Of a stretch of DNA of 32,147 nucleotides, positions 8,501-15,922 are shown piece after piece. The notes below the pieces were generated by a model. It searched no databases and had not been told where the DNA came from. It worked only from the letters and a program-made list of their open reading frames with translations. Position numbers and translations under genes: made by a program. The stretch comes from Streptomyces sp. NP-1717. GTDB lineage: Bacteria > Actinomycetota > Actinomycetes > Streptomycetales > Streptomycetaceae. How positions within the stretch are numbered: position 1 is the first letter of the stretch; every line of letters begins with the position of its first letter. The stretch is taken from positions 1-32,147 of the forward strand of contig NZ_JAAPBF010000067.1 in NCBI RefSeq assembly GCF_022695985.1. The letters are read 5' to 3'.

Positions 8501-9332
8501 GCCGCGTTCCGTCCTCCGGCGGGCGTTCCTGGTGACGGCGCTCGGCGTCCTGGCGATCCCGTTCGTGGTGCCGACCGTCTGGATGGTGGCGGCTTCGGTG
8601 AAGCCGCTGCCCGAGATCTTCAAGGCTCCGCCGTCCCTGTGGACCGCCGACCCCACGCTGTCCGCGTACACCGAGGCGTTCAGCTTCCAGCCGTTCGCCC
8701 GGCAGTACGCGAACAGCGTCTACATCGCCGTCCTGGTCACCGTGATCACGCTGCTGGTCTCCAGCCTCGCGGGGTACGCCTTCGCCCGGATCCGCTTCCC
8801 CGGCGCGAACGCTGTCTTCCTGGTGGTGCTGGCCGGCCTGCTGGTGCCCAGCGAGGTGACGATCGTGCCCCTGTTCCAGATGTTCAGACAAGCCGGGATG
8901 ATCAACACGCACTGGCCGTTGATCCTGGTCACCGCACTGGCCGGACCGTGCGTCCTGGCCACCTTCATCATGCGGCAGTTCTTCATCGCCCTTCCGGCCG
9001 AACTGGAGGAGGCGGGCCGGCTGGACGGCCTCGGCCGCCCCGCGATCTGGTGGCGGATCTTCCTGCCACTGGCCAGGCCGGCGCTGTCCGCGGTCGCGAT
9101 CCTGACGTTCCTCACCTCGTGGAACCTCTACCTGGAACCCACCGTCTATCTCACCTCGCCGGAGCTGTTCACGCTGCCGCAGGCACTCACCCGGTTCACC
9201 GACGCCTACGGGGGCGACATGTGGAACACCCAACTGGCGGCCGCGACCATGACCGTCCTGCCGGTACTGATCGTCTTCGTCATCGCCCAGCGCCAGTTCG
9301 TCGAGGGCCTGGCCCACTCGGGACTCAAGTGA
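8490..9332 (+). CDS. sugar ABC transporter permease, MalG-type
   Basis: A 280-residue CUT1 permease, partner of the MalF-type protein just upstream. The first span is FLVTALGVLAIPFVVPTVWM. The EAA loop appears as EEAGRLDGLGRPAIWWRIF followed by LPLARPAL, the expected contact for the ATPase. The C-terminus keeps the usual ending of this family, with a Q-rich short tail (AQRQFVEGLAHSGLK). It starts inside the preceding permease gene. It is the last clearly transport-related gene of the operon; the membrane-protein gene at 9345 follows after only 12 bases but looks unrelated in function. Confidence 0.93.
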   Translation: MRSKPRSVLRRAFLVTALGVLAIPFVVPTVWMVAASVKPLPEIFKAPPSLWTADPTLSAYTEAFSFQPFARQYANSVYIAVLVTVITLLVSSLAGYAFARIRFPGANAVFLVVLAGLLVPSEVTIVPLFQMFRQAGMINTHWPLILVTALAGPCVLATFIMRQFFIALPAELEEAGRLDGLGRPAIWWRIFLPLARPALSAVAILTFLTSWNLYLEPTVYLTSPELFTLPQALTRFTDAYGGDMWNTQLAAATMTVLPVLIVFVIAQRQFVEGLAHSGLK

Positions 9333-9344
9333 GGCCGGAACCGC

Positions 9345-10442
9345 ATGCCGACGACCACCAGGGGCGCCGCGCCTCCCGCGCGGAACACGCCCGCCGACCT
9401 CGCCCGGGGACTCCTGACGGGTGGTGTGATCGGGGCGTCGCCGGCCGCCCTCGTCGTCGGCGCCGTCATCGAGAGCGTGCCGCTGCTCGTCACCGGCCTG
9501 GCTCTGCCCGCGGCGTACGGCCTGGTCTTCTTCCTTGCGGGTGCGCCGAGGCGCGCCCGGGAGGCGGCGATCGCGCCCCGCACGGCGCTCGCGGTGGTCG
9601 AGAGCATGGAGGCGGTCGGGGGCGAGGGGACCACCGACGTGGCGGTGCGGTTCGACCTGACGGTCGCGCCGGACGACGACGGCCCGGCGTACCGCGTCGC
9701 GTTCACGCAGGACATCAACGTCGCGGACCTGCGTGACTACCGGCGGGGCGGTGTCGTGGTGGTCCGGTACCCGCCGGAGAACCCGTGGCGGGTGAGGATC
9801 GTGAAGCGGCCGACGCCGGAGTGGGAGGAGCGGGCCGCCGGTGCCCGCGTCGACTCGGCTCCGGGGCCGGCCCTGGAGAGCGAGCCCCCGGAGGTCTCCG
9901 CCGTCGGCTTCGTCAGGCTGCTCGCCCTGCTGCTGGCCGCGGCCGGCGTGGTCCTGCTGTTCCGCGCCGACCTGTTCGACGAGGACGCGCCCGCACAGCC
10001 GCCGCCGCCGCCGTCGTCTCCTTCCTCTCCCCCGACCACAGTGAGGACGTCGGCCTCCGGTACGGTCACCCTCGGCCCGGACCGTTCGTTCCTCGACAAG
10101 GGCGAGCTGCGCGAGGCCGTCGCCACTCTCACCAGGGGAACGGACGCGCGCGGTGCGCTCACCGTCGTCGTACAGGATCGGCTGCTGTCGATCGTGTACG
10201 CGCCCACCGGCTCGCAAGCCCCGGCGTTCGACCCGGACTCCCTGCCGTACGACCGTTTCCCCGCCCTCGTCGAGGAGGCGAGGAGCAGCCCGGATGTCGG
10301 CACCCCGCAGACCTGGCAGCTCACCGTCGAACGCCTCACCGGCTCGCTCACCGTGCGGATCGGTGTGACGGGTACCCGGGGAACGTCCTGGCTGGAGGCG
10401 GACGGGGACGGCGAGGTGGTGCGGCGTACCCCGGCGCGCTGA
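9345..10442 (+). CDS. membrane protein, DUF3592-like, function unknown
   Basis: A 365-residue protein. Two adjacent membrane spans lie near the N-terminus (GLLTGGVIGASPAALVVGAV, then LLVTGLALPAAYGLVFFLAG). A beta-rich extracytoplasmic or cytosolic domain follows (about 80-150) that ends in VVVRYPPENPWRVRIV, the signature-like strand seen in DUF3592 proteins. A third span (FVRLLALLLAAAGVVLLF) leads to a Pro/Ser-rich linker (QPPPPPSSPSSPPTTV) and a C-terminal domain of about 130 residues that I do not recognise. It begins 12 bases after the MalG-type gene, so it may be read from the same transcript, but the next gene, 55 bases on, is a relative of its first half, which suggests a separate two-gene unit. 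Confidence 0.75.
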   Translation: MPTTTRGAAPPARNTPADLARGLLTGGVIGASPAALVVGAVIESVPLLVTGLALPAAYGLVFFLAGAPRRAREAAIAPRTALAVVESMEAVGGEGTTDVAVRFDLTVAPDDDGPAYRVAFTQDINVADLRDYRRGGVVVVRYPPENPWRVRIVKRPTPEWEERAAGARVDSAPGPALESEPPEVSAVGFVRLLALLLAAAGVVLLFRADLFDEDAPAQPPPPPSSPSSPPTTVRTSASGTVTLGPDRSFLDKGELREAVATLTRGTDARGALTVVVQDRLLSIVYAPTGSQAPAFDPDSLPYDRFPALVEEARSSPDVGTPQTWQLTVERLTGSLTVRIGVTGTRGTSWLEADGDGEVVRRTPAR

Positions 10443-10497
10443 CCGGACGCCGCGTCGGCCACATCCCCACTGAGGAAAAGGAAGAAGGGCGGGACAC

Positions 10498-11358
10498 ATG
10501 GGCCTGGAGGGCTGTCTGGCGCTGTGGTGCGCGGTGTTCGGCGCCGTCGCGCTGGTCGGGTACGCCCGGTCGCTGGCCGGGATGACCCCGGCGCAACGGG
10601 CGGTCCGGGTCCTGGGGCGGATCGAGCGGGTCAGGGAACCCAGGCACGGCAGTTCCCAGCGCGACGGGATACCCGTGGTCGTCTCCTTCCAGGACCCCTC
10701 CACCGGTGAGGAGTTCACCGTGACGAACGACGACGACCACGGGGAGAGGATCACGGTGGCCTGGACGGGCCGGGAGATCGGGATCCGCTACCCACCCGGA
10801 AGACCGCACGCCTACCGGTTCGTCGGCGACCTCCGGGCGGGCCGGCGCGGGCTCGGGTGGCCGAACTTCGCGCTCTTCCTGGTCTACGCCGGACTGGTGG
10901 CCCACCTGGCGATCCGCTGGGGCTGGCCGTGGGCCCTGATCGGCTTCGGCATACCCTGGACCCTGTCCGGAGTGTGGTACATGCCCCCGAACGCACGCGT
11001 GGTGAACCGCCGTATCGACGCGCTGACCTCCCGGCCTCCTGTTCCGGGCCGCGTCATCGCCGTGCTGACCGATACCAGCATCGACGGCGACGGCGACACC
11101 ACGACCAGCCACACGCCCGTCATCTCCTTCACCACCCACGAGGACACGACCGTCACCGCCTACTGCGCCGACCAACTGCCCGACCCCACGAACTCCTACG
11201 GCCGGAACGTCACGGTCCACTACGACCCCGACGACCCCGCCGTCTTCACCCCGGACCTCGATGCCGAAGACCGTTCCGGCACCCTCGACATCACCTGCGG
11301 CATCGTGGCGCTGCTTCTCGGAGCGGCGGCGGTCGTGGCCGGCGTGGTGCTGCTGTGA
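10498..11358 (+). CDS. DUF3592-type membrane protein
   Basis: A 286-residue protein with a membrane span at the very N-terminus (CLALWCAVFGAVALVGYA), two in the middle (FALFLVYAGLVAHLAIRW, WALIGFGIPWTLSGVWY) and one at the C-terminus (IVALLLGAAAVVAGVVLL). Two beta domains sit between them; each ends in a DUF3592-like strand (IGIRYPPGRPHAYRFV and VTVHYDPDDPAVFTPD), so the protein is internally duplicated. A GAAGGGCGGG purine run precedes the ATG. It resembles the first half of the preceding gene product. The family has no established function; some members lie near cell-envelope or transport genes. Confidence 0.78.
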   Translation: MGLEGCLALWCAVFGAVALVGYARSLAGMTPAQRAVRVLGRIERVREPRHGSSQRDGIPVVVSFQDPSTGEEFTVTNDDDHGERITVAWTGREIGIRYPPGRPHAYRFVGDLRAGRRGLGWPNFALFLVYAGLVAHLAIRWGWPWALIGFGIPWTLSGVWYMPPNARVVNRRIDALTSRPPVPGRVIAVLTDTSIDGDGDTTTSHTPVISFTTHEDTTVTAYCADQLPDPTNSYGRNVTVHYDPDDPAVFTPDLDAEDRSGTLDITCGIVALLLGAAAVVAGVVLL

Positions 11359-11403
11359 CACACGAGGCTTCGGACCGTACGAACCCCTGAGCGTTCTCCG
11401 ACC

Positions 11404-11498
11404 TCACGCTGATGCGTGGTGAAGGACGAGCACGGCCTTCACCACGGCGGTGATGTGGTCGGTGCCGCAGCGGAGCTTCCGCAGGAGTGGCAGGCGTG
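11404..11498 (-). pseudogene. transposase C-terminal remnant (DDE type)
   Basis: The minus strand reads LLRKLRCGTDHITA followed by VVKAVLVLHHASA and a stop at 11406-11404. This matches, from recall, the C-terminal end of a common streptomycete DDE transposase. Nothing upstream in this frame continues the protein beyond about 11498, so only the last 30 or so residues remain. It marks an old insertion or deletion event between the DUF3592 gene and the hydrolase. Confidence 0.55.
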
Positions 11499-11544
11499 AC
11501 TCCGACGCCGTGGTGTCCGGCCACGGTGCCCACGCGAAAACTTG

Positions 11545-11575
11545 TTGGCGGAACCGTGGCGGCCACTGCTACGTT
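11545..11575 (+). promoter_or_regulatory. candidate promoter before short reading frame and hydrolase
   Basis: TTGGCG (11545-11550) and TACGTT (11570-11575) with a 19-base spacer form a plausible housekeeping promoter. The predicted start near 11582 lies just upstream of the ribosome site GAGGAGG at 11598-11604. Confidence 0.35.
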
Positions 11576-11612
11576 TCCGGAGGCCGTGCGAGAGAGCGAG
11601 GAGGTGGTACCC

Positions 11613-11663
11613 GTGAACGTATCGACATGGGTGCTCTCCTCCGGGGTCACGGTCGGGCGATAG
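11613..11663 (+). CDS. 16-codon reading frame with strong ribosome site
   Basis: GTG 11613 opens a frame encoding VNVSTWVLSSGVTVGR, closed by TAG. It is preceded by GAGGAGG with an 8-base spacing, one of the best ribosome sites in the window. It ends 45 bases before the hydrolase ATG (11709). It may be a leader peptide gene controlling the hydrolase, or the start of a lost gene, since its first residues resemble the beginning of a membrane-anchored small protein. Confidence 0.35.
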   Translation: MNVSTWVLSSGVTVGR

Positions 11664-11708
11664 GTCGTCCGGGAGCGCCGTTCAATGGCACTCCCGAAAG
11701 GCACGACC

Positions 11709-12437
11709 ATGCACTTCACTTCTGATCAGCGTCTCGACGACGGCGTCTTCGAGCGCGAATTCACCCTCGGTGAGATCCCCGGCATCCTGTGGACACCCGC
11801 ATCCGCACCGGCGCCGCTGATCCTGCTCGGCCACCCTCCCCTGGGGCTGCGCAGGATGTACCCCGGACTGATGGCCCGGGCCCGGCACTCCGCGGCGGAG
11901 GGCTTCGCCACAGCCACCATCGAGCTCCCCGGAAGCGGCGACCGGCCCCGCTGGCCCGCCGCCGAGCAGGCCCGCGCCGATCTGCGCCGGGCGACGGAGG
12001 CCGGTGAGCCGGTCACCGACGAGATCATCGACGCGCTCATCCTTCCGCTGGTCGACAAGGCGGTCCCGGAATGGCAGGCCGCCCTGGACGCCCTCCTCTC
12101 GCTGCCCGAGATCGGCGGCCCGGTCGGGTACTCGGGAGGCGTGATCTCCATCGGGACCCGGCTGGCGGTGGTCGAGCCGCGCATCTCGGCCGCCGTTCTG
12201 TTCGCCGGGAGTTTCGTCCCTCGCGCCGTGTTCGAGGAGGCCCGGCAGGTCACCGTTCCGCTGCACGTCCTGCTCCAGTGGGACGACGAAGGGAACGACC
12301 GACAGGCCGCCCTGGACCTGTTCGACGCCTTCGGCTCCAAGGAGAAGACACTGCACGCCAACATGGGCGGGCACACGGGCGTCCCGCAGTTCGCGGGGGA
12401 CGCCGCAGCCCGGTTCTTCACCCGACACCTGAAGTGA
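11709..12437 (+). CDS. alpha/beta hydrolase (dienelactone-hydrolase-like)
   Basis: A 242-residue cytoplasmic hydrolase. The nucleophile elbow is GYSGG with Ser142 (from GPVGYSGGVIS). The probable acid is in LLQWDDEGND, and the probable catalytic histidine is in HANMGGHTGVP. An oxyanion-type strand PLILLGHPPLG precedes the cap region. Reading could begin at ATG 11685, but ATG 11709 is preferred: it has GAAAGG 8 bases upstream and gives the N-terminus MHFTSDQRLDDGV that I recall for this family. No signal peptide. The physiological ester or lactone substrate is unknown. It may share the promoter at 11545 with the 16-codon frame. Confidence 0.85.
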   Translation: MHFTSDQRLDDGVFEREFTLGEIPGILWTPASAPAPLILLGHPPLGLRRMYPGLMARARHSAAEGFATATIELPGSGDRPRWPAAEQARADLRRATEAGEPVTDEIIDALILPLVDKAVPEWQAALDALLSLPEIGGPVGYSGGVISIGTRLAVVEPRISAAVLFAGSFVPRAVFEEARQVTVPLHVLLQWDDEGNDRQAALDLFDAFGSKEKTLHANMGGHTGVPQFAGDAAARFFTRHLK

Positions 12438-12518
12438 CGCCGGGCCGTCGGGCCACCAGCAGACGGTAACGAGTGCCGAGCCCCTCACCGCTGGTCGGTG
12501 CCCGCCACGGGGCCAGAA

Positions 12519-12577
12519 ACTTAAGTCTCCACTTGACTTTGCAGGACCGGTGGTTAAAGTTAAGTGCATGCTTAAGT
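12519..12577 (+). promoter_or_regulatory. leaderless promoter with three TTAAGT boxes (ArsR operator)
   Basis: TTGACT (12533-12538) and TAAAGT (12555-12560), 16 bases apart, predict a transcription start at about 12567-12568, which is the A of the ATG itself; no ribosome site precedes that ATG. Three related boxes surround it: ACTTAAGT (12519-12526, self-complementary), AGTTAAGT (12558-12565) and GCTTAAGT (12570-12577). The second and third flank the start codon. ArsR proteins bind such AT-rich repeats and usually repress their own operon. Confidence 0.6.
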
Positions 12578-12903
12578 GTGAGGGGGGCGGTCCCGACCGG
12601 GTGTTCCATGCGCTCGCGGACGGGAACCGGCGGGCGGTGATCGAGCGGCTGACACATGGGCCGGCCACCGTGAGCGAGTTGGCGGCCCTGCTGGGGGTGA
12701 CAGTCGCCGCGGTCGTTCAGCACATACGGGTGCTGGAGGACAGCGAGTTGGTGCGGTCCGAGAAGGTCGGGCGGGTTCGCACCTGTCAGATCGACACGGC
12801 CGGTCTTCGCAGCGCCGAGGCGTGGTTGCGACGGCAGCGCACGGCGTGGGAGCACCGCCTGGACCGTCTCGGCACGGTCCTCGACGATCAGTCGAAGGAG
12901 TAG
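12568..12903 (+). CDS. ArsR-family regulator (winged helix)
   Basis: A 111-residue ArsR/HTH_20-type repressor. The winged helix is clear: DRVFHALADGNRRAVIERL leads into ATVSELAALLGVTVAAVVQH (recognition helix) and IRVLEDSELVRSEKVGRVRT (wing). No metal-binding cysteine pair of the SmtB or ArsR type is seen; only Cys4 and one Cys late in the wing occur. It therefore belongs to the subgroup commonly paired with SRPBCC (AHSA1) proteins. The pairing is seen here: the SRPBCC gene begins 5 bases after the stop. GTG 12550 is in frame but would fall inside the -10 region, so ATG 12568 (a leaderless start) is chosen. Confidence 0.88.
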   Translation: MLKCEGGGPDRVFHALADGNRRAVIERLTHGPATVSELAALLGVTVAAVVQHIRVLEDSELVRSEKVGRVRTCQIDTAGLRSAEAWLRRQRTAWEHRLDRLGTVLDDQSKE

Positions 12904-12908
12904 GAATC

Positions 12909-13352
12909 ATGAATGATCACTCGGTGAAACACAGCACGTTCACGCTGGAGCGGATCTACGCCGCTTCTCCCGCCGCGGTCTTCGCGGCATGGTCCGACCG
13001 CGACACGAAGGCGAAGTGGTTCGCGGCCGGGGACGAGCGCTACTCGCTGGACTTCCGGGTCGGCGGCACAGAAGCCGTGCACGGCGGCGACGGGACCGGC
13101 CTCGTCGCGAGGAGCGAGTACCACGACATCGTCTCCGACGAGCGCATCGTCTACACGACGGCCCTGTTCACCGGAGAGGTCCTGTCGACCGTGTCGCTGA
13201 CCACGGTGCGGTTCGCCCGGGACGGCGACGGGACCCGCCTGGTACTCACCGAGCAGGGCACCTTCCTGGACGATCAGGAACAGCCCGAGTGGCGCGAGCA
13301 GGGCACCGGCGACTGGCTGGACGCCCTCGGCCGACAGGTGGCCCGGCGATGA
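12909..13352 (+). CDS. SRPBCC/AHSA1-domain protein
   Basis: A 147-residue START-like hydrophobic-pocket protein. The family pattern is visible: TFTLERIYAASPAAVFAAWS at the N-terminus, then KWFAAGDE, LDFRVGGTEAVHG, and the C-terminal helix beginning QPEWREQGTGDWLDAL. AAGGAG lies 8 bases upstream of ATG 12909. It follows an ArsR gene, the standard arrangement for this family in actinobacteria, and overlaps the next gene by ATGA (13349-13352). The ligand is unknown; the pair often responds to small hydrophobic compounds, but that is not shown here. Confidence 0.88.
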   Translation: MNDHSVKHSTFTLERIYAASPAAVFAAWSDRDTKAKWFAAGDERYSLDFRVGGTEAVHGGDGTGLVARSEYHDIVSDERIVYTTALFTGEVLSTVSLTTVRFARDGDGTRLVLTEQGTFLDDQEQPEWREQGTGDWLDALGRQVARR

Positions 13353-13777
13353 CGGCGGACAGCGACCGGCAGATCCGCGAGCTGCTGGAGGCCCGCACCC
13401 GGGCGTTCGGGCGCCGGGACGCCGCCGGCGCAGCCGCCGGCTACGACGACGACCTCGTGCCGTACGACGTGGTCGGCCCGTTCGTCCGCCGCGGCGAGGA
13501 CCCGACCGGCCGACTGGAGAGGTGGATCGCGTCGTACAGCACGGGGATCGGGCACGAGATCCGCGACCTGGAAATCACCGCCGGAGCCGATATCGCCTTC
13601 TGCCACTTCCTCGTCCGGATCAGCGGCACGATGCGGGACGGCACCGAGGTGGGCATGTGGGTGCGCGCGACGAGCTGCCTCCGCCGGCAGGGCGGCACCT
13701 GGACGATCGTGCACGAGCACGCGTCGGTGCCCTTCGACGCGGACACCGGCCACGCCGTGCTGCGCGGGGAACTGTGA
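13349..13777 (+). CDS. SnoaL/NTF2-like domain protein
   Basis: A 142-residue small cone-shaped-fold protein of the ketosteroid-isomerase-like group. Supporting pattern: IRELLEARTRAFGRRDAAGA at the N-terminus, YDDDLVPYDVVGPFVRRG, a central GHEIRDLEITAGADIAFCHF, and C-terminal strands GMWVRATSCLRRQGGTWTIV followed by HEHASVPF. It is the third gene of the ArsR operon and is translationally coupled by an ATGA overlap. Such proteins bind or isomerise small molecules, or serve as accessory pockets. The substrate is unknown. It ends 58 bases before the convergent response-regulator gene. Confidence 0.85.
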   Translation: MTADSDRQIRELLEARTRAFGRRDAAGAAAGYDDDLVPYDVVGPFVRRGEDPTGRLERWIASYSTGIGHEIRDLEITAGADIAFCHFLVRISGTMRDGTEVGMWVRATSCLRRQGGTWTIVHEHASVPFDADTGHAVLRGEL

Positions 13778-13835
13778 TGCCCCTCCAGCACCGGGTCCAG
13801 GAGGTCCCGGACGAACTGGTCGCCGTCGCCAGTGT

Positions 13836-14528
13836 TCACCTCGTTGCGGAGTCATCCCCCGCGTCGCGAACCAGGAGCGCGATCTGTACGCGGTTCCGGA
13901 GCGCCAGCTTGGCGAACAGCTTGCCGGTGTGTGCTTTGACGGTCGCGACGCTGATGCGCAGCCTGTCGGCGATCTCCGGGTTGTCCAGTCCGTCCGCGAT
14001 GGCCCGAGCGGTTTCGAGTTCTCGTACGGTCAGTGCGGAGAGCCGATTCCGGGCGGCTTCCCGCGACGTGTGACGCGTGTGAGGGGACCGCGGACCGGTG
14101 GCCGCGGCGATCACTCGTGCCGTGGCCGCCGGCGACAACACGGGTTCGCCGTTCGCGACGCTCCGTATCGCGTCGAGGATCTGCGACGGGTGGGTGTCTT
14201 TGAGGACAAACCCGAGCGCTCCGGCGCGCAGTGCGCCGAGCAGTAGATCGTCGGAGTCGAATGTGGTCAGCATGAGCACCCCGGGTGGCACTGATCGGGC
14301 GAGAATTTCCCGGGTCGCGCTGAGACCGTCACGGCCGGGCATCCTTACGTCCATCAACACGACGTCCGGCCGTTGCTCATCCACCATCGTGATCGCGGCG
14401 TCCCCGTCGGCGGCCTCGCCGACGACGCTCAGGTCGGGTTCGCCGTCGATGCACAGTCGCAGCGCCATGCGCATCAACTGTTCGTCGTCGACGATGACGA
14501 CACGTACCAACTCCCGCTCGGTGTCCAC
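13836..14528 (-). CDS. NarL/FixJ-family response regulator
   Basis: A 230-residue two-component regulator. The receiver domain has the acidic pair DD at 14-15, the phosphorylatable Asp60 (PDVVLMDVRMPGRDG), the switch Thr in LMLTTFDS and the Lys in FVLKDTHP. The C-terminal LuxR-type helix-turn-helix reads LTVRELETARAIADGLDNPE and IADRLRISVATVKAHTGKLF. It begins with GTG immediately after the kinase stop codon (TGA then GTG), so the two are translationally coupled. It is predicted to bind DNA when phosphorylated by that kinase. The tandem repeat at 15770-15817 upstream of the kinase gene is a possible target. Confidence 0.93.
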   Translation of the reverse strand: MDTERELVRVVIVDDEQLMRMALRLCIDGEPDLSVVGEAADGDAAITMVDEQRPDVVLMDVRMPGRDGLSATREILARSVPPGVLMLTTFDSDDLLLGALRAGALGFVLKDTHPSQILDAIRSVANGEPVLSPAATARVIAAATGPRSPHTRHTSREAARNRLSALTVRELETARAIADGLDNPEIADRLRISVATVKAHTGKLFAKLALRNRVQIALLVRDAGDDSATR

Positions 14529-15710
14529 TCATACGCTCTTTTCGTGGGCGGGGCGCGGCCAGGGCAGCTGTGCGGTGAGTAGGTACCCGTTGTCAGGTGT
14601 GGGGTGATGGCTGAGCTTTCCGCCGGCGAGGTCGACCCGTTCGGTCAGGCCGAGCAGACCGAATCCAGACGCTGGTGGTGGCGTGATCCACGCGCCGGCT
14701 GAGGAGTTGTGGACACTGACATGGAGTTCGCCGCCCGCTGTTCCTTCGACAGTGATCCGGATGTGCGCGCCTGGAGCATGTTTGGCGGCGTTGGTCAGTC
14801 CTTCCTGTACGACCCGGTAACAGGTTCGTCCAACGACATCCGAGGGTGTTCCTGTCACGGTGGTGGTGAGCGTGATGTCCATTCCGGAGGTGCGGGCCTC
14901 GGCCACCAGGGCGGGGATTCGCTCAAGCGAGGGTTGCGGTGCTTCCGCGTGGCCCGGGTCGGCCCTGAGCACCCCGAGGACATCCCGTAGTTCTTCAAGG
15001 GCCTGGCGGGAACCCTCGGCGACGCCGCGGACCAGCACACGGCTCTCCTCGGCGCTGAGATCGCCGCGATGGTCAAGCACTCCGGCCTGTACGGCGACCA
15101 GGGAGATCCGGTGCGCCAGTACGTCGTGCATCTCGCGGGCGATCCGGTTGCGTTCCAGTGCCTGTGCCTGCTCCGCTCGTGCGTTCTGTTCCCGTTCCGC
15201 GAGCTCCGCCCGCTCTCGCAAGTACAGCACTTCGGCACGCCGCGCACCGATGGCCGTGCCCACGGCCACCGCGATGCCCGCGGTCAGCGCCGACAGCGCC
15301 AGCTGCACCCACGACGAGCCAGGTGAACTCTGGATCGGGTAGAACCCGAGTGCGAGCTGTGACGCGGTCACGTAGGCCAGCGTGACGACGCCGATCTCCA
15401 GCGGACGACGACGCGTGGAGATCGAACACAGCGCCACCAGCGCGGCGCCGGTCGCCAGTACCGACGCGGTCGAGACGATCGCGATCGTCATGGCGACGGC
15501 GAGCGGGAACCGCCGCCGCCATACAAGTGCCGTCAGGCAGCCGAGAGCCACCAGCGGATCTCCGGTGAGAAACCAGGAGTCCGTTTCCTCCCCCAGCCCG
15601 TGCAGCACCACACCGGTGGAGACCCAGGCCAGTACGCCCGCCGCCGTAGCAGCCGTGAGCCGCCAGGTCTGCTGCCACCATCCGAGCCCCGGCGTGTCCT
15701 TGTTGTTCAC
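14529..15710 (-). CDS. NarL-type sensor histidine kinase
   Basis: A membrane histidine kinase, 393 residues from GTG 15710. Four to five membrane spans occupy about residues 17-155. A short coiled segment rich in Glu and Ala follows (LRERAELAEREQNARAEQAQ), then the HisKA_3 box RNRIAREMHDVLAHRISLVA with His195. The HATPase_c domain shows the N box (VVQEGLTNAAKHAPGAH) and a G-box (GFGLLGLTERVDLAGGKL). The sensing part seems to be only the membrane helices, as in intramembrane-sensing kinases. The start is uncertain: no good ribosome site precedes GTG 15710, and the frame stays open to GTG 15809, but the extra residues are repeat-encoded and unconvincing. Confidence 0.88.
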   Translation of the reverse strand: MNNKDTPGLGWWQQTWRLTAATAAGVLAWVSTGVVLHGLGEETDSWFLTGDPLVALGCLTALVWRRRFPLAVAMTIAIVSTASVLATGAALVALCSISTRRRPLEIGVVTLAYVTASQLALGFYPIQSSPGSSWVQLALSALTAGIAVAVGTAIGARRAEVLYLRERAELAEREQNARAEQAQALERNRIAREMHDVLAHRISLVAVQAGVLDHRGDLSAEESRVLVRGVAEGSRQALEELRDVLGVLRADPGHAEAPQPSLERIPALVAEARTSGMDITLTTTVTGTPSDVVGRTCYRVVQEGLTNAAKHAPGAHIRITVEGTAGGELHVSVHNSSAGAWITPPPASGFGLLGLTERVDLAGGKLSHHPTPDNGYLLTAQLPWPRPAHEKSV

Positions 15711-15769
15711 CCGGCCATTGTCGCGAACCCGTTCGGCCGTGAGTCGGACCTGCGGAGGATACGCACTGG

Positions 15770-15817
15770 ACCAGGGTCGTACCACCACCTCGCACCAGGG
15801 TCGTACCACCGCCTCGC
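15770..15817. repeat. two tandem 24-bp repeats upstream of the kinase gene
   Basis: Units at 15770-15793 and 15794-15817 are identical except for base 18 (A or G). Each contains GGTCGTACCACC. They lie in the intergenic region between the divergent kinase gene and the small membrane protein at 15923. Direct repeats of about two helical turns in such a place suit binding of a dimeric response regulator. Confidence 0.7.
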
Positions 15818-15922
15818 CCGGGGTCGACGCCGTTTCGGGCCGCAGGTCCGATGTACCGACCGCGCCGCACGGACAGACTCGCTCACGTGCCGAGACAGCC
15901 GGACACGGGCCGGAGAAACGCG

